NCBI RefSeq assembly: GCF_000969835.1
Contig: NZ_KQ033912.1
Span: forward strand, 2,875,373-2,939,372
Source of the DNA: Parabacteroides goldsteinii DSM 19448 = WAL 12034
GTDB taxonomy: Bacteria; Bacteroidota; Bacteroidia; Bacteroidales; Tannerellaceae
Reading direction: 5' to 3'
DNA: 64,000 nucleotides
Part shown: one piece after another, positions 1 through 9,538 of the stretch
Position numbering within the stretch: position 1 is the first letter of the stretch
How the letters are laid out: each line of letters begins with the position of its first letter
Translations under genes and position numbers: made by a program
Notes under the pieces: generated by a model
Database searches by the model: none
What the model saw: the letters and a program-made list of their open reading frames with translations, nothing else
What the model was told of the DNA's origin: nothing

Positions 1-909
1 GAAGGGTTATTGCAGTTTACAGATGACGGAAAGTTTGTCCGTTCGGTAGTCAAGCGGGGACAAGGACCGGGAGAATACAGCATAATCCGGTTTATAGCGG
101 CTAACGACAGGCTGAAACAAATTTATATAATGGATAACGGAAGGATTCTTACCTATACAATAGGCGGTGACTATGTAGGAGAGTCTAAAATACCTTTCTG
201 TTGGCAGTTTACTTTGTTGGGAGATAGTGCATACGTCGGCTACATTTATAACAATACCGGCCAAAAGAAAGACCGGCTTGTCCTGGTTGACCGGCAGGGA
301 GAGACACTGAATACTTTTCCTCAATATGATCAGTTTACGATTGCCAATGGGTTGAATTATTATTTGTGGGGGTATTACGACCGTTATCTCTATTCTTTCA
401 GGGAAGAAGCCTGTTGTAAAGAGTATTATAATGATACGGTCTTTACGGTTATCCCGGAACGGCTTGAACCCCGCTATATCCTGGATTTGGGAAAGTATAA
501 GATACCGAAAGAAAGGCGTTTTGAAGTTCTGGAAGGAAATTGGCAAGCCTATTCAGAACCGGCACAAGCCTATCTGCGACCGGATTTCCATGAAACGTCT
601 CAATGGGTATTTCTCCCTTATACCTCCTGGGATGTTACCAACAAAGATGAGTTACCCCGTCTGGCCATGTACGATAAGAAGAAAGGCGCTTGCTATAAGG
701 TGAAAAACAATCGTATCATAAATGATATGCAGGGTAGTTTACCTTTCTATCCGGAGACCCGCATTTCGGATGATGTATTGCTTTATTATCTTGAAGCACC
801 CGAGGTGATGGAGTTGGCGGAAGATGATCCTTCTATCCTGGAATATGAACAACTGAAAAATCTCAAAGAGGATGATAATCCGGTATTGATGATTGTTTAT
901 TTGAAGTAG
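1..909 (+). CDS. 6-bladed beta-propeller family protein, 5' end missing
   Basis: The reading frame is already open at base 1, so the N-terminus lies outside the window; a TTG at 10 is not a believable start. The visible 302 residues contain the pattern G-Q-G-P-G-E-Y near the beginning, which is typical of the Bacteroidales 6-bladed beta-propeller lipoproteins (BF3164/DUF4934-like), followed by repeated aromatic-rich beta strands. These proteins are usually periplasmic or surface lipoproteins of unknown role, often in multigene sets. The stop at 907-909 is one base before the next start, so the two genes are almost certainly co-transcribed. Family placement is by overall look only. Confidence 0.7.
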   Translation, partial: EGLLQFTDDGKFVRSVVKRGQGPGEYSIIRFIAANDRLKQIYIMDNGRILTYTIGGDYVGESKIPFCWQFTLLGDSAYVGYIYNNTGQKKDRLVLVDRQGETLNTFPQYDQFTIANGLNYYLWGYYDRYLYSFREEACCKEYYNDTVFTVIPERLEPRYILDLGKYKIPKERRFEVLEGNWQAYSEPAQAYLRPDFHETSQWVFLPYTSWDVTNKDELPRLAMYDKKKGACYKVKNNRIINDMQGSLPFYPETRISDDVLLYYLEAPEVMELAEDDPSILEYEQLKNLKEDDNPVLMIVYLK

Positions 910-910
910 T

Positions 911-1501
911 ATGATATATTTTATCCAAATTCTTTTGTTGTTTCCGTTACTGTTCAACTATTCAGTTGAACAACCGGTTCCTGTCCGGCTTCATTATGAT
1001 GAGACGACACCTTCTCCCTCGGGTGCACAGGTTATTAAGTTGTCCGGAGATTTGCAAGGACAAACTTATAAGATACGGATGGCACATTATAAAGAAGGAG
1101 TAGTGTCTTATAAAATCCTGAATGAACAGGCTTATGTAATAAAAGATACCGTATTCTCTATTCGTATCGCGGTTGAGCCGCTCCATGCGCATGAAGTGGA
1201 CTTTACAGTGGAAGGTGAAACGCAAATTGTGGAAAAAGCGGAGGTAGAAGATGTCTTACACAGTATTTTATTGGAGACATATCCGACAAGAACCTATACT
1301 CCCAATGATACGATACCTCTTACCAGTTATACGAGTGGTGCTTTATATGAAGTGATGCTTGAAGGAAAGAAACAACAGGCTGGTAGCTATTGTGATGTCC
1401 GTAATGCTAAACTTCCTCCGAAGGAATGGCATGAAGCATTTAATATGAAAGAGTATATATGGTTTGATTTATTTTTTTGTCATATGTCAACTGTCAACTA
1501 A
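911..1501 (+). CDS. Small secreted protein of unknown function
   Basis: A 196-residue protein beginning with a hydrophobic stretch (residues 3-16) that looks like a signal peptide or membrane anchor. The rest is hydrophilic with beta-strand character, and I recognise no domain. The ATG follows the stop of the propeller gene by a single base, which implies translational coupling and a shared role at the cell envelope. It is the last gene of its operon, with a strong terminator 40 bases downstream. The function is unknown. Confidence 0.6.
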   Translation: MIYFIQILLLFPLLFNYSVEQPVPVRLHYDETTPSPSGAQVIKLSGDLQGQTYKIRMAHYKEGVVSYKILNEQAYVIKDTVFSIRIAVEPLHAHEVDFTVEGETQIVEKAEVEDVLHSILLETYPTRTYTPNDTIPLTSYTSGALYEVMLEGKKQQAGSYCDVRNAKLPPKEWHEAFNMKEYIWFDLFFCHMSTVN

Positions 1502-1541
1502 AACCCGATACATGCATGATTTTATGACAATATGATGGTGT

Positions 1542-1586
1542 AATATCTCTAAAAAGGCAGCTTTTGTCCGCCTTTTTAGAGATATT
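1542..1586. terminator. Bidirectional terminator
   Basis: A perfect 17-bp stem (1542-1558 with 1570-1586) with an 11-base loop. A-rich and T-rich flanks let it work in both directions, serving the gene ending at 1501 and the beta-galactosidase ending at 1602 on the other strand. Confidence 0.9.
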
Positions 1587-1601
1587 TTAGATGTAACCAG
1601 T

Positions 1602-4600
1602 TTATTCACTCAAAATAGTCAGTTCCGCTCCCGTTGCGAAATCCTGTCCGTTCTGTGAACTCAGTGCGGTGAAACGGATGTAACGTCCTTTTACCGGTTT
1701 GTCGAAGAGGACTTTCTTTTCGTCCCGGTTATTCGCGAACTGGCCTTTGCAGACAGGCTCACCCCAATTCTTGCCATCGGAGCTGACCTGGATGGAATAT
1801 TCTTTGATATTACCATTGTTGCTGTCTTTGCGAGGCATATAGATAAAGCCTTTGAATGCTTTCTCTTCGCCGGCATCCAGATCTACCCAGTGTGGATATT
1901 TGGCTACCGTGACAGAATACATACTGTGCCAGATCGTATTCGGATCGCCGTCTACCAGGTGTTTGGCATCGCCTTCGCCAACCTCTTCGCTGCTGGCGTA
2001 GATAACCTCTGTCTGGATGCTTTCCAACTTATTGAAAGTCTTTGTCGACTTGATCTCCGGATTGTTCTTTAACCAGGCAGTAATTGTTCCGCCTTCGCGC
2101 ATCGGGATAGCTCCGGTATATTCTTTCGCTTTTTTCTCTTTGCCGATCGTGTAGCAGAAGACAGCATCCTTATCAATAGATGATAATTCAACCATACCTA
2201 CACGAGAACGGGTGATAGAGAAAGGAATGTCACCGGCAGCCGATACCTGTGCGGCAGCCGACAGGTCTTGTGTGGCCGGGCGGATGATAAAGCCGATATT
2301 GTTCTGTCCGGCAAATACACGGTCATGAATCAACGGGCCACCCTGTCCGCAACTGTTACCTCCCAAACCTGTAACGGCAAGGTCAAGATGCAGATAAGTG
2401 TCACCGGCCTTCGGTAACTGATAAGGATGTCCGGCCAATGTCATATCGAGTGCGGAATATTGCAAAGCAGAAGTAGAAAGGCGGTTGGTTGCCACAAAGA
2501 GAGCTCCCTTGCCGGCCTTGTCGGTCAGTGCACACCAGCGCACATCTTCATGATTACCCATATCCTGCGGTTTCGGGAAGTTCACGAACTGGTCGGCTAC
2601 GGTCGATTTATATTGCTCGATAAACTGTCCGGCTTTACGGTCGGCATAGTTTTCAACCGGACCCCGTCCGTAGTATGTATAGTTTTCATAACGCTGAGGA
2701 ACGATCATCCGGTAGCCTAAACGTGGCAGTACCAGGCTTGAATTGTTGGAGGTGATGCTGGCCTGCAATTCGATGGAACCGTCACGGTAGATGGTCCATG
2801 CCTGGTCGGTCGTGAACTTGAAGTCGTCTTCGCCGAAGGCTTTATCGCTCAGTTCTTCCACTTTGTTCTTGCCGCTGGATGTTCCTCCCAGTATCTTGGC
2901 TGCGTTGGGAGCCTGCGATTCTACGGTGTAGAACAATACCAGGGAACCGTCTTTCCGCTTGATCACTTTGGATGCGGTAGCTTTATGTTTCAGATTATGC
3001 AAGCCGTTTTCGAACCAACTTCCGTAGAACCAGTTGTCGTTATTCGTGAAGGCACGGAAAGCATCCAGTTTCGGACCGTTGCCGTCGGCAATGATTGTTT
3101 CGCCACCATAATTCAGATTATAGATCGTACCGCTTTCATTGTCGAATGTGACATTGAAGTTATCTCCTTTGATCGTTGAGAAGCGTGCGTCCGACTGTTT
3201 TTCGAGAGACAGTTCTCCTGCAGAGGCATTTGCCACTTCGTTGATGGCAGGTTTGCCGGCAGACGCTTTGACTGGAAGTTGTTCTTCTGCCATTACATAA
3301 CCTTTGGGGGCCCAGGGTTTGTCCTCTTTCAGCAGGAACTGTACTTTAACGAAATATTCATTGTCCGCTTTTAGCTGGCTGTACGTATAAGGAATGGCTA
3401 CCTGCACACGTTTACGTGGTGAAACTTTACCCGGATTCAGTGAACCGCTTTCCACTTCTTTGCCGTTTTCGTAAAGCGACCATTTCACATCGTAATCGGA
3501 CAGGTCGTTGAAATAGTATTTATTGAATAGCTCGAAAAGGCCTTTCTGTGCATCGATTTCTGTGACGCCGATATGCTGATATACCTTTTTTACTTCATAA
3601 TACTGCGGTTTCGGTTCCAGGTCGCCGAACACGATACCGTTCATTACGAACTGGCCGTCGTTGGGCGTATCGCCGAAGTCACCGCCATAAGCCAGGTAAC
3701 GTTTGCCATCGGGCGTATAGTTGTAGAGAGACTGGTCCACCCAATCCCAGATAGCGCCACCACAGAAGAAGTTGGTCGACTCCATTGCATCCCAGTAATC
3801 AACCAGGTTACCGCAGGCATTCCCCATCGAATGGGCATATTCTGAGATATGGAACGGATACTTGATGTCATAATCGCCTTTCACGGCACCGCGCACCCAG
3901 GAGATAGACGGATACTGGTTGGAGCCCATATCTACGATTTTATTGTTGCGCTCGTACTGAACGGGACGTGACAAGTCTGCTTTCTTCAAAGCATCGTAGG
4001 CCTCAACGAAGTTGTGTCCCGGACCGGCTTCGTTACCCAACGACCAGATCACGATAGACGGATGATTGATATGGGCATTTACCATTTCCATGACACGTGC
4101 CACATGTGCATCCCGCCATTCTTTCGGGTGGGACAGGGAGGCCTGGCCATAGTAATATTCGTGCGATTCGATATTGGCTTCATCTTCCAGATAAAGACCA
4201 TATTTGTTACATAGGTAATACCAGTACGGATCGTCCGGATAATGTGAGTTACGAACGTGGTTGATATTGGCACGTTTCATCAGCATCACTTCATCTTCCA
4301 TCATTTTGCGTGTGATGGCATGGCCTACGGCGGGATTGCTTTCGTGACGGTTCACACCTTTTAGTTTGACAGTCTTACCGTTTACGTAATAATAACGTCC
4401 GGCCAGTCCGAACTCGTCTTCAGATGCCGGTGTATCCTTGATTTCTACCTTGCGGAAACCTACAGTGGTGGAAACCATATCGATCGTTTTATTCTTTTTA
4501 TCTTTCAGTTCGGCAACCAGTGTATAGCGGTAGGGCTGTTCGGCCGACCATTTATTGGGCGCTTTCACTTTGATGGTCATCAGGTTCTCCGTTGTTTCAT

Positions 4601-5624
4601 CCGGGTTGATCCGTTCGATGACAGGCGATAAGAATCCGTCGACAAGTGTATTTTCGTCTGAATAGAGTTTATTGGCATAAAGCGAATAATACACTTTATA
4701 ATTCTTGATTGCTTTTTTATCGAGGTTACGAATGTCTGCCTTGACGGTCAGCGAACCGTCGGTATATGTAGCATCCAAATCGGGTGTCACCACCAAATCG
4801 CGGAAATGCACTTTCGGTGTCGAATAGAGTGCAACGGTCCGGAAGATGCCCGGCAGGCGGAACATATCCTGTGCTTCGAGGAACGAGCCGTCGGAACTAC
4901 GATACACTTCGGCAGCAACGATGTTCTTTCCTTTTTGAAGATAAGGAGTAATGTTGAAATTGGCTGCATTACGGGAGTTTTTGGAAAAACCTACATAATG
5001 GCCGTTAATCCACAAATAGAAAAAGGAATCTACTCCGTCGAAACTGATAAATACATTGCGTCCGTCCCAGTCTTCCGGGATGGTGAACTCACGACGGTAA
5101 GAACCGACCTCGTTACGGTCTTTAAAGGTCGTCCAGTTTTCAGGTGGGGTACGCATCACGCCTCCCCGCCAGTCGTCGACAGCCACTTTGTGTTGGAAGA
5201 TAACCGGTTGGTTCACGTAAATAGGGGTACCATACTTCTGTGTCCCGTCTTTCTGAAGACCAACTATGTTCCAACTGGATGGCACGGGGATATTGTCCCA
5301 GCCTGATACATCGAAGGAGGTCTGGTAGAAATCCTTCGGACGTTCTTCGGGCGTACGGGCCCAATTAAATTTCCAATCTCCGTTCAGAGATTGCCAGTAG
5401 GCACTGTTTTCCGGTAATACTTTCCGGGCACTCTCCAGATTCTGGAAGGAGAAGAACCAGGCACGGGGTTGTTCTTTGTTCAGCGCAAGGTTCTCGGGTG
5501 ATTCCCACTCGTTCCCTTTCGGCGCTTGTTCTGAGGCATACTGATAGCCTTTCAGTAAATCTACTGTCGCATAGCTTTGAAATGTCAAGCAGCATAGTAA
5601 TAGACAGAATGCTGATTTTTGCAT
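1602..5624 (-). CDS. GH2 beta-galactosidase with C-terminal discoidin-like domain
   Basis: A 1340-residue secreted glycoside hydrolase of family 2 (LacZ type). Residues 1-19 form a signal peptide. The sugar-binding jelly roll covers about 50-270, an immunoglobulin-like domain about 275-395 and the TIM barrel about 400-700. The acid/base is E532 in W-S-L-G-N-E-A-G and the nucleophile is E595 in H-I-S-E-Y-A-H-S-M-G-N, both as in E. coli LacZ. A beta-galactosidase small-chain domain lies in about 830-1110. The last ~140 residues look like an F5/8-type-C carbohydrate-binding domain, so the protein is longer than LacZ (about 1020). It likely removes terminal beta-galactose from glycans in the periplasm or at the surface. 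No SusC/SusD pair is present in the window. A TAAATTTG -7 element lies upstream. Confidence 0.93.
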   Translation of the reverse strand: MQKSAFCLLLCCLTFQSYATVDLLKGYQYASEQAPKGNEWESPENLALNKEQPRAWFFSFQNLESARKVLPENSAYWQSLNGDWKFNWARTPEERPKDFYQTSFDVSGWDNIPVPSSWNIVGLQKDGTQKYGTPIYVNQPVIFQHKVAVDDWRGGVMRTPPENWTTFKDRNEVGSYRREFTIPEDWDGRNVFISFDGVDSFFYLWINGHYVGFSKNSRNAANFNITPYLQKGKNIVAAEVYRSSDGSFLEAQDMFRLPGIFRTVALYSTPKVHFRDLVVTPDLDATYTDGSLTVKADIRNLDKKAIKNYKVYYSLYANKLYSDENTLVDGFLSPVIERINPDETTENLMTIKVKAPNKWSAEQPYRYTLVAELKDKKNKTIDMVSTTVGFRKVEIKDTPASEDEFGLAGRYYYVNGKTVKLKGVNRHESNPAVGHAITRKMMEDEVMLMKRANINHVRNSHYPDDPYWYYLCNKYGLYLEDEANIESHEYYYGQASLSHPKEWRDAHVARVMEMVNAHINHPSIVIWSLGNEAGPGHNFVEAYDALKKADLSRPVQYERNNKIVDMGSNQYPSISWVRGAVKGDYDIKYPFHISEYAHSMGNACGNLVDYWDAMESTNFFCGGAIWDWVDQSLYNYTPDGKRYLAYGGDFGDTPNDGQFVMNGIVFGDLEPKPQYYEVKKVYQHIGVTEIDAQKGLFELFNKYYFNDLSDYDVKWSLYENGKEVESGSLNPGKVSPRKRVQVAIPYTYSQLKADNEYFVKVQFLLKEDKPWAPKGYVMAEEQLPVKASAGKPAINEVANASAGELSLEKQSDARFSTIKGDNFNVTFDNESGTIYNLNYGGETIIADGNGPKLDAFRAFTNNDNWFYGSWFENGLHNLKHKATASKVIKRKDGSLVLFYTVESQAPNAAKILGGTSSGKNKVEELSDKAFGEDDFKFTTDQAWTIYRDGSIELQASITSNNSSLVLPRLGYRMIVPQRYENYTYYGRGPVENYADRKAGQFIEQYKSTVADQFVNFPKPQDMGNHEDVRWCALTDKAGKGALFVATNRLSTSALQYSALDMTLAGHPYQLPKAGDTYLHLDLAVTGLGGNSCGQGGPLIHDRVFAGQNNIGFIIRPATQDLSAAAQVSAAGDIPFSITRSRVGMVELSSIDKDAVFCYTIGKEKKAKEYTGAIPMREGGTITAWLKNNPEIKSTKTFNKLESIQTEVIYASSEEVGEGDAKHLVDGDPNTIWHSMYSVTVAKYPHWVDLDAGEEKAFKGFIYMPRKDSNNGNIKEYSIQVSSDGKNWGEPVCKGQFANNRDEKKVLFDKPVKGRYIRFTALSSQNGQDFATGAELTILSE

Positions 5625-5658
5625 ATGAGTTTTTCTTCTTAAGGTGAGAAATAGGCTT

Positions 5659-5666
5659 CAAATTTA
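5659..5666 (-). promoter_or_regulatory. -7 promoter element for the beta-galactosidase
   Basis: On the minus strand this reads TAAATTTG, matching the Bacteroidales TAnnTTTG element, 35 bases upstream of the ATG at 5624. Confidence 0.5.
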
Positions 5667-5803
5667 ATACATTTATCGGAGAGTCTGTTGCTTACTTCGT
5701 GTTTTATTTATCTCATTGCGTTTCCTCCCGTATGATAAATTATGAATCCGGTATAGTAAATGCAGTAAACTCCGATTCGTTTGCATCTTTAGCGTAAACG
5801 AAC

Positions 5804-5811
5804 TACATTTG
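5804..5811 (+). promoter_or_regulatory. -7 promoter element for the patatin gene
   Basis: TACATTTG matches TAnnTTTG. A TTTG at 5780-5783 could be the -33 element. Transcription would begin near 5817, just before the ATG at 5829, so the in-frame GTG at 5823 is an unlikely start. Confidence 0.55.
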
Positions 5812-5828
5812 CCGTAAATAGTGTGCAG

Positions 5829-8039
5829 ATGAAAAAGTTACTTTGCTTTTTGCTGATGTTACTGGTCGCTTTGCCTTCCCTGACAGCTCAACGGAAGAAG
5901 GTTGGAGTTGTATTAGGCGGCGGGGGTGCAAAAGGTGTAGCTCATATTGGGGTGTTGAAAGTATTGGAGGAAGCCGGTATTCCGATTGATTATGTGGCGG
6001 GTACGAGTATGGGCGCCATTGTCGGTGGCTTATATGCCATCGGGTATACGCCGGCGGAAATAGATACGATGGTGTTGGAGCAAGACTGGACCATGCTGCT
6101 CAGCGACCGGATCAAACGAAGCAGCCTTACCTTTCCGGAAAAGGAAAACTCCGAACGGTATATTCTTTCTCTGCCTTTTGGAAAGGACAAAAAAGACCGT
6201 GTCATCCAGGGGATGATAAAAGGACAGAACCTGATGAACCTCTTTTCCAACCTGACGATCGGTTATCATGATTCCGTAGATTTCAGAAACTTCAATATAC
6301 CTTTTGCCTGTGTTGCTGTGGATGCAGTCGATGGGAAGGATTATGTGTTCCGTAAAGGCAGCCTGCCGCTGGCGATGCGTGCCAGCATGGCGATCCCGGC
6401 AGTGTTTACCCCTGTCCGACTGGATAGTATGGTGCTGATAGACGGGGGATTGAACGATAATTTCCCGGTAGATGTCGCCCGGGAGATGGGTGCCGACGTG
6501 ATTATCGGCGTAGACCTGGGTACCAGTGATTTGAAGACGCTTGACAAGCTGAACAGTCCCGGTGATGTGATCGGGCAGATCATCGCCTTGCACGGACATG
6601 ATAAATATGCACGTAATAAGGAACAGACCGACCTGTTGCTCCGCCCGAATATGACTTCTTATAATGCTGCCAGCTTCAGTACGGTTGCACTCGATACGCT
6701 GATCCGCCGCGGAGAGCAGGAAGCCTATGCCCATTGGGATGAGATCATTGCACTGAAAGAGAAAATAGGAATAGCGGAAGATTCCTGTCCCGAAGAGCAT
6801 GGACATGTCCGGAAATCTTACCCCGCGCTACCTGCCGACAGCTTCTATATCCGGACGATCTCCTTTGTCGGTACCGATCCGAGAGATGAAAAGTGGCTGA
6901 TGAAGATCAGTGGTTTGCGGGAAAACAGCCGGATCACCTTGCACGAGCTCCATCATGCCATGTCTGTGCTGATCGGCTCCAATGCCTATTCGAATGTAGA
7001 TTATATGCTGACCGGTGAGCAACAGCAGAATTTGGTGCTGACGGCACAAAAGAAATCAGTCAGCTCTGTGAACCTGGGTGTGCGTTTCGATTCGGAAGAG
7101 GTCATCGGCGTCTTGGTGAATGCCACTTTCGATCACCGGGCCCGCAACCATTCGAAGCTGGGATTTACCGGGCGTGTCGGGGGGAAGACTTCGTTTGCCC
7201 GCCTGGATTATGCCATCGAAAGGAATCCTTTGCGCAACCTGAACCTGGCCTACCAGTTCACTTACCAGGATCTGGATATCTACAAGAAAGGCGATAAAAC
7301 ATTCAATACCAGCTATACCCATCATTTTGCCGAGTTCGGATATTCGGATATGAACTGGCTGAATTTCAAGTTCAAGCTGGGATTGCGTTATGAATATTAT
7401 GATTATAATTCCTTCCTCTATACCGGTGATAATAACCAATACGAGGTAAAGCCGGAAGGTTTTATCAGTTATTTCGCTATGGCACATCTGGAGACGTTCG
7501 ATAAGCGGTATTTCCCGACCAAAGGTGTTTCTCTGAAAGCGGACTATTCTTTTTATACGGACAATTTCGTCAGTTATAACAGACATGCACCATTCTCTGC
7601 GGTGGGTCTGAATTTCACATCTGTCATACCTGTTACTTCCCATTTCAGTATCTTGCCTTCCCTGTATGGCCGCGTACTGATCGGTGGAAACCTGGCCTAT
7701 CCTTTCCTGAATGCAGTCGGGGGCGAGGTGGAAGGACGGTATGTGCCCCAGCAGCTGCCGTTTGCCGGAATCAACCGGATGGAGATATTCGACAACTCGG
7801 TAGCCGTTGCCCGCCTGCATTTCCGTCAGCGTATTGCAGGGAATAACTATATTTCCCTGATCGGTAATTATGCGATTCATCATGATGACTTCTTCCACCT
7901 GCTGAAAGGGAAAAGCGTATGGGGCGGAAGTCTCGGATATGCGTATAATAGCATTGCGGGACCGCTAAGCGCAACTTTCAGCATGTCCAATCAAAACACC
8001 AGCCTTCAATTTTATTTGAATCTGGGATTCTCGTTCTAG
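5829..8039 (+). CDS. Patatin-like phospholipase fused to outer-membrane barrel
   Basis: A 736-residue protein. Residues 1-20 are a signal peptide. The patatin domain (about 24-300) shows the oxyanion-hole run G-G-G-G-A-K-G at 30-36, the nucleophile Ser60 in G-T-S-M-G and the catalytic Asp205 in D-G-G. A POTRA-like segment (about 325-400) and a C-terminal beta-barrel domain (about 405-736, ending in an aromatic-rich strand with final Phe) follow. This order is that of PlpD-type (type Vd) autotransporters, in which the barrel displays or exports the lipase. The start at 5829 (M-K-K) gives a clean signal peptide. The next gene has its own promoter, so this may be a single-gene unit. Confidence 0.88.
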   Translation: MKKLLCFLLMLLVALPSLTAQRKKVGVVLGGGGAKGVAHIGVLKVLEEAGIPIDYVAGTSMGAIVGGLYAIGYTPAEIDTMVLEQDWTMLLSDRIKRSSLTFPEKENSERYILSLPFGKDKKDRVIQGMIKGQNLMNLFSNLTIGYHDSVDFRNFNIPFACVAVDAVDGKDYVFRKGSLPLAMRASMAIPAVFTPVRLDSMVLIDGGLNDNFPVDVAREMGADVIIGVDLGTSDLKTLDKLNSPGDVIGQIIALHGHDKYARNKEQTDLLLRPNMTSYNAASFSTVALDTLIRRGEQEAYAHWDEIIALKEKIGIAEDSCPEEHGHVRKSYPALPADSFYIRTISFVGTDPRDEKWLMKISGLRENSRITLHELHHAMSVLIGSNAYSNVDYMLTGEQQQNLVLTAQKKSVSSVNLGVRFDSEEVIGVLVNATFDHRARNHSKLGFTGRVGGKTSFARLDYAIERNPLRNLNLAYQFTYQDLDIYKKGDKTFNTSYTHHFAEFGYSDMNWLNFKFKLGLRYEYYDYNSFLYTGDNNQYEVKPEGFISYFAMAHLETFDKRYFPTKGVSLKADYSFYTDNFVSYNRHAPFSAVGLNFTSVIPVTSHFSILPSLYGRVLIGGNLAYPFLNAVGGEVEGRYVPQQLPFAGINRMEIFDNSVAVARLHFRQRIAGNNYISLIGNYAIHHDDFFHLLKGKSVWGGSLGYAYNSIAGPLSATFSMSNQNTSLQFYLNLGFSF

Positions 8040-8048
8040 TTTTTGTTG

Positions 8049-8056
8049 TACATTTG
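8049..8056 (+). promoter_or_regulatory. -7 promoter element for the esterase gene
   Basis: TACATTTG, a match to TAnnTTTG, lies between the patatin stop and the esterase ATG (8090). It suggests that the esterase can be expressed separately. Confidence 0.5.
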
Positions 8057-8089
8057 TTATCCGTTAATCAATCAAATACAAAGAGATAC

Positions 8090-9499
8090 ATGAAACTTAC
8101 ACGAATTACAGGGATAGTCGCCGGTCTGTCCCTTCTGGTTGCCGGTATGCAGGCACAGGTTAGTCTGCCGGCTGTTTTTACCGACCATATGGTGTTACAG
8201 CAGAAAAGTGAAGTGCCCGTGTGGGGCTGGGGATCTGCAAGTGCTACCATCAAAGTTGTTGGAAGCTGGGCTCCGCTGGATACGGCAACGACTGTCGTCC
8301 GTTCGGACGGAACCTGGGATACCACCCTGAAAACGATCGGGGCGGGCGGTCCCTATACTTTATCGGTCCTGGGCGATGGCACCCGTGAACTGAAAGACGT
8401 CATGCTGGGCGAAGTATGGCTGTGTAGTGGACAGTCAAATATGGAATGGACTCCGATGCACGGTATCGACAACAGCGAAGAAGAGGTCGCCGCCGCCAAT
8501 TATCCGAATATCCGTTTCTTCCATATCCCCAAACGCGGGGCCGCAACCCCGCAGAATAATTGCGAAGCGTCGTGGGCACCCTGTACCCCAGACAGAATGA
8601 AGAGCACCAGCGCTATAGCTTACTTCTTTGGACGTGACTTGCAAAAAGACTTGAATGTCCCTGTCGGCCTGATCGTGTCTGCCTGGGGAGGCACTCCAGC
8701 CGAGGTATGGGTTCCCGAAGAACAGGTAATGAACAATCCCCGGATACGTGATGTGATGCCCGATAAAACATATCCCTGGTGGCCCGTAGAGCCGGGTGTA
8801 CTGTATAATCAGATGATTAGTCCGGTCGTGCCTTATGCCCTTGCCGGCGCTATCTGGTATCAGGGCGAATCCAACCGCGATCATCCGGATTCGTATGGAA
8901 TCCTGCTGAAAACGATGGTCGAGAGTTGGCGTAAGAGTTTCAAAAAAGACTTCCCTTTCTATCTGGTGCAGATCGCCCCTCATACCTATAATTCAGGTGA
9001 TAATGGTGCCGCTTTGGTTCGCGAGCATCAGGAATGGGTGGCCCGTACGGTTCCGGGAGCCGGGATGGTTGCTGTTTCAGATTGCGTGGCAGATGTAAAG
9101 AATATCCATCCGACCGATAAGCAAAGTGTAGGACAACGTTTGGCGAATATGGCATTGGGCAAGATATACGGCCGGCTCGATTCCGGATATGAAAGCCCTC
9201 TGTTTGAAAGTATGACCATCGATAAGAACAAAGCTGTCATCTCTTTCCTGCATGCCGGTAACGGTTTGATGTGTAAGGATAAAGAAATTACCGGGTTCAT
9301 GATAGCCGGCGAAGACGGTGTCTTTGTGCCTGCCAAAGTCCGGATCAAAGATAATACGGTTGTTGTAACCTCTTCCAAAGTGAAGAAGCCTGTCGTGGTA
9401 CACTATTGTTTCGATGATGCGACCATCGGCAACCTGTTCAGCAAGGAAGGTTTGCCGGTCGCTCCTTTCCGTACCGACAGAAACTGGAATAATGAATAA
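8090..9499 (+). CDS. Sialate O-acetylesterase-type SGNH hydrolase
   Basis: A 469-residue secreted enzyme with a signal peptide at residues 1-22. The catalytic Ser116 lies in the S-G-Q-S-N-M block typical of sialic-acid 9-O-acetylesterases (SASA/GDSL family). The G-A-I-W-Y-Q-G-E-S-N block is in the middle, and a D/H-containing block around N-I-H-P-T-D precedes the C-terminal beta domain. It probably removes acetyl groups from sialic acid or other sugar residues of host or plant glycans so that glycosidases can act. The true start is the ATG at 8090, which follows the promoter; the longer frame starts upstream in the promoter region. The substrate is not certain, because the family also includes xylan acetylesterases. 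Confidence 0.87.
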   Translation: MKLTRITGIVAGLSLLVAGMQAQVSLPAVFTDHMVLQQKSEVPVWGWGSASATIKVVGSWAPLDTATTVVRSDGTWDTTLKTIGAGGPYTLSVLGDGTRELKDVMLGEVWLCSGQSNMEWTPMHGIDNSEEEVAAANYPNIRFFHIPKRGAATPQNNCEASWAPCTPDRMKSTSAIAYFFGRDLQKDLNVPVGLIVSAWGGTPAEVWVPEEQVMNNPRIRDVMPDKTYPWWPVEPGVLYNQMISPVVPYALAGAIWYQGESNRDHPDSYGILLKTMVESWRKSFKKDFPFYLVQIAPHTYNSGDNGAALVREHQEWVARTVPGAGMVAVSDCVADVKNIHPTDKQSVGQRLANMALGKIYGRLDSGYESPLFESMTIDKNKAVISFLHAGNGLMCKDKEITGFMIAGEDGVFVPAKVRIKDNTVVVTSSKVKKPVVVHYCFDDATIGNLFSKEGLPVAPFRTDRNWNNE

Positions 9500-9519
9500 T
9501 ATTATTCCCTATCTTTGTA

Positions 9520-9527
9520 GGTAAAAC
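9520..9527 (+). promoter_or_regulatory. -7 promoter element for the DUF2461 gene
   Basis: TATCTTTG, a perfect TAnnTTTG, ends 12 bases before the ATG at 9539, giving a very short leader. Confidence 0.6.
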
Positions 9528-9538
9528 AGACAGACAAT

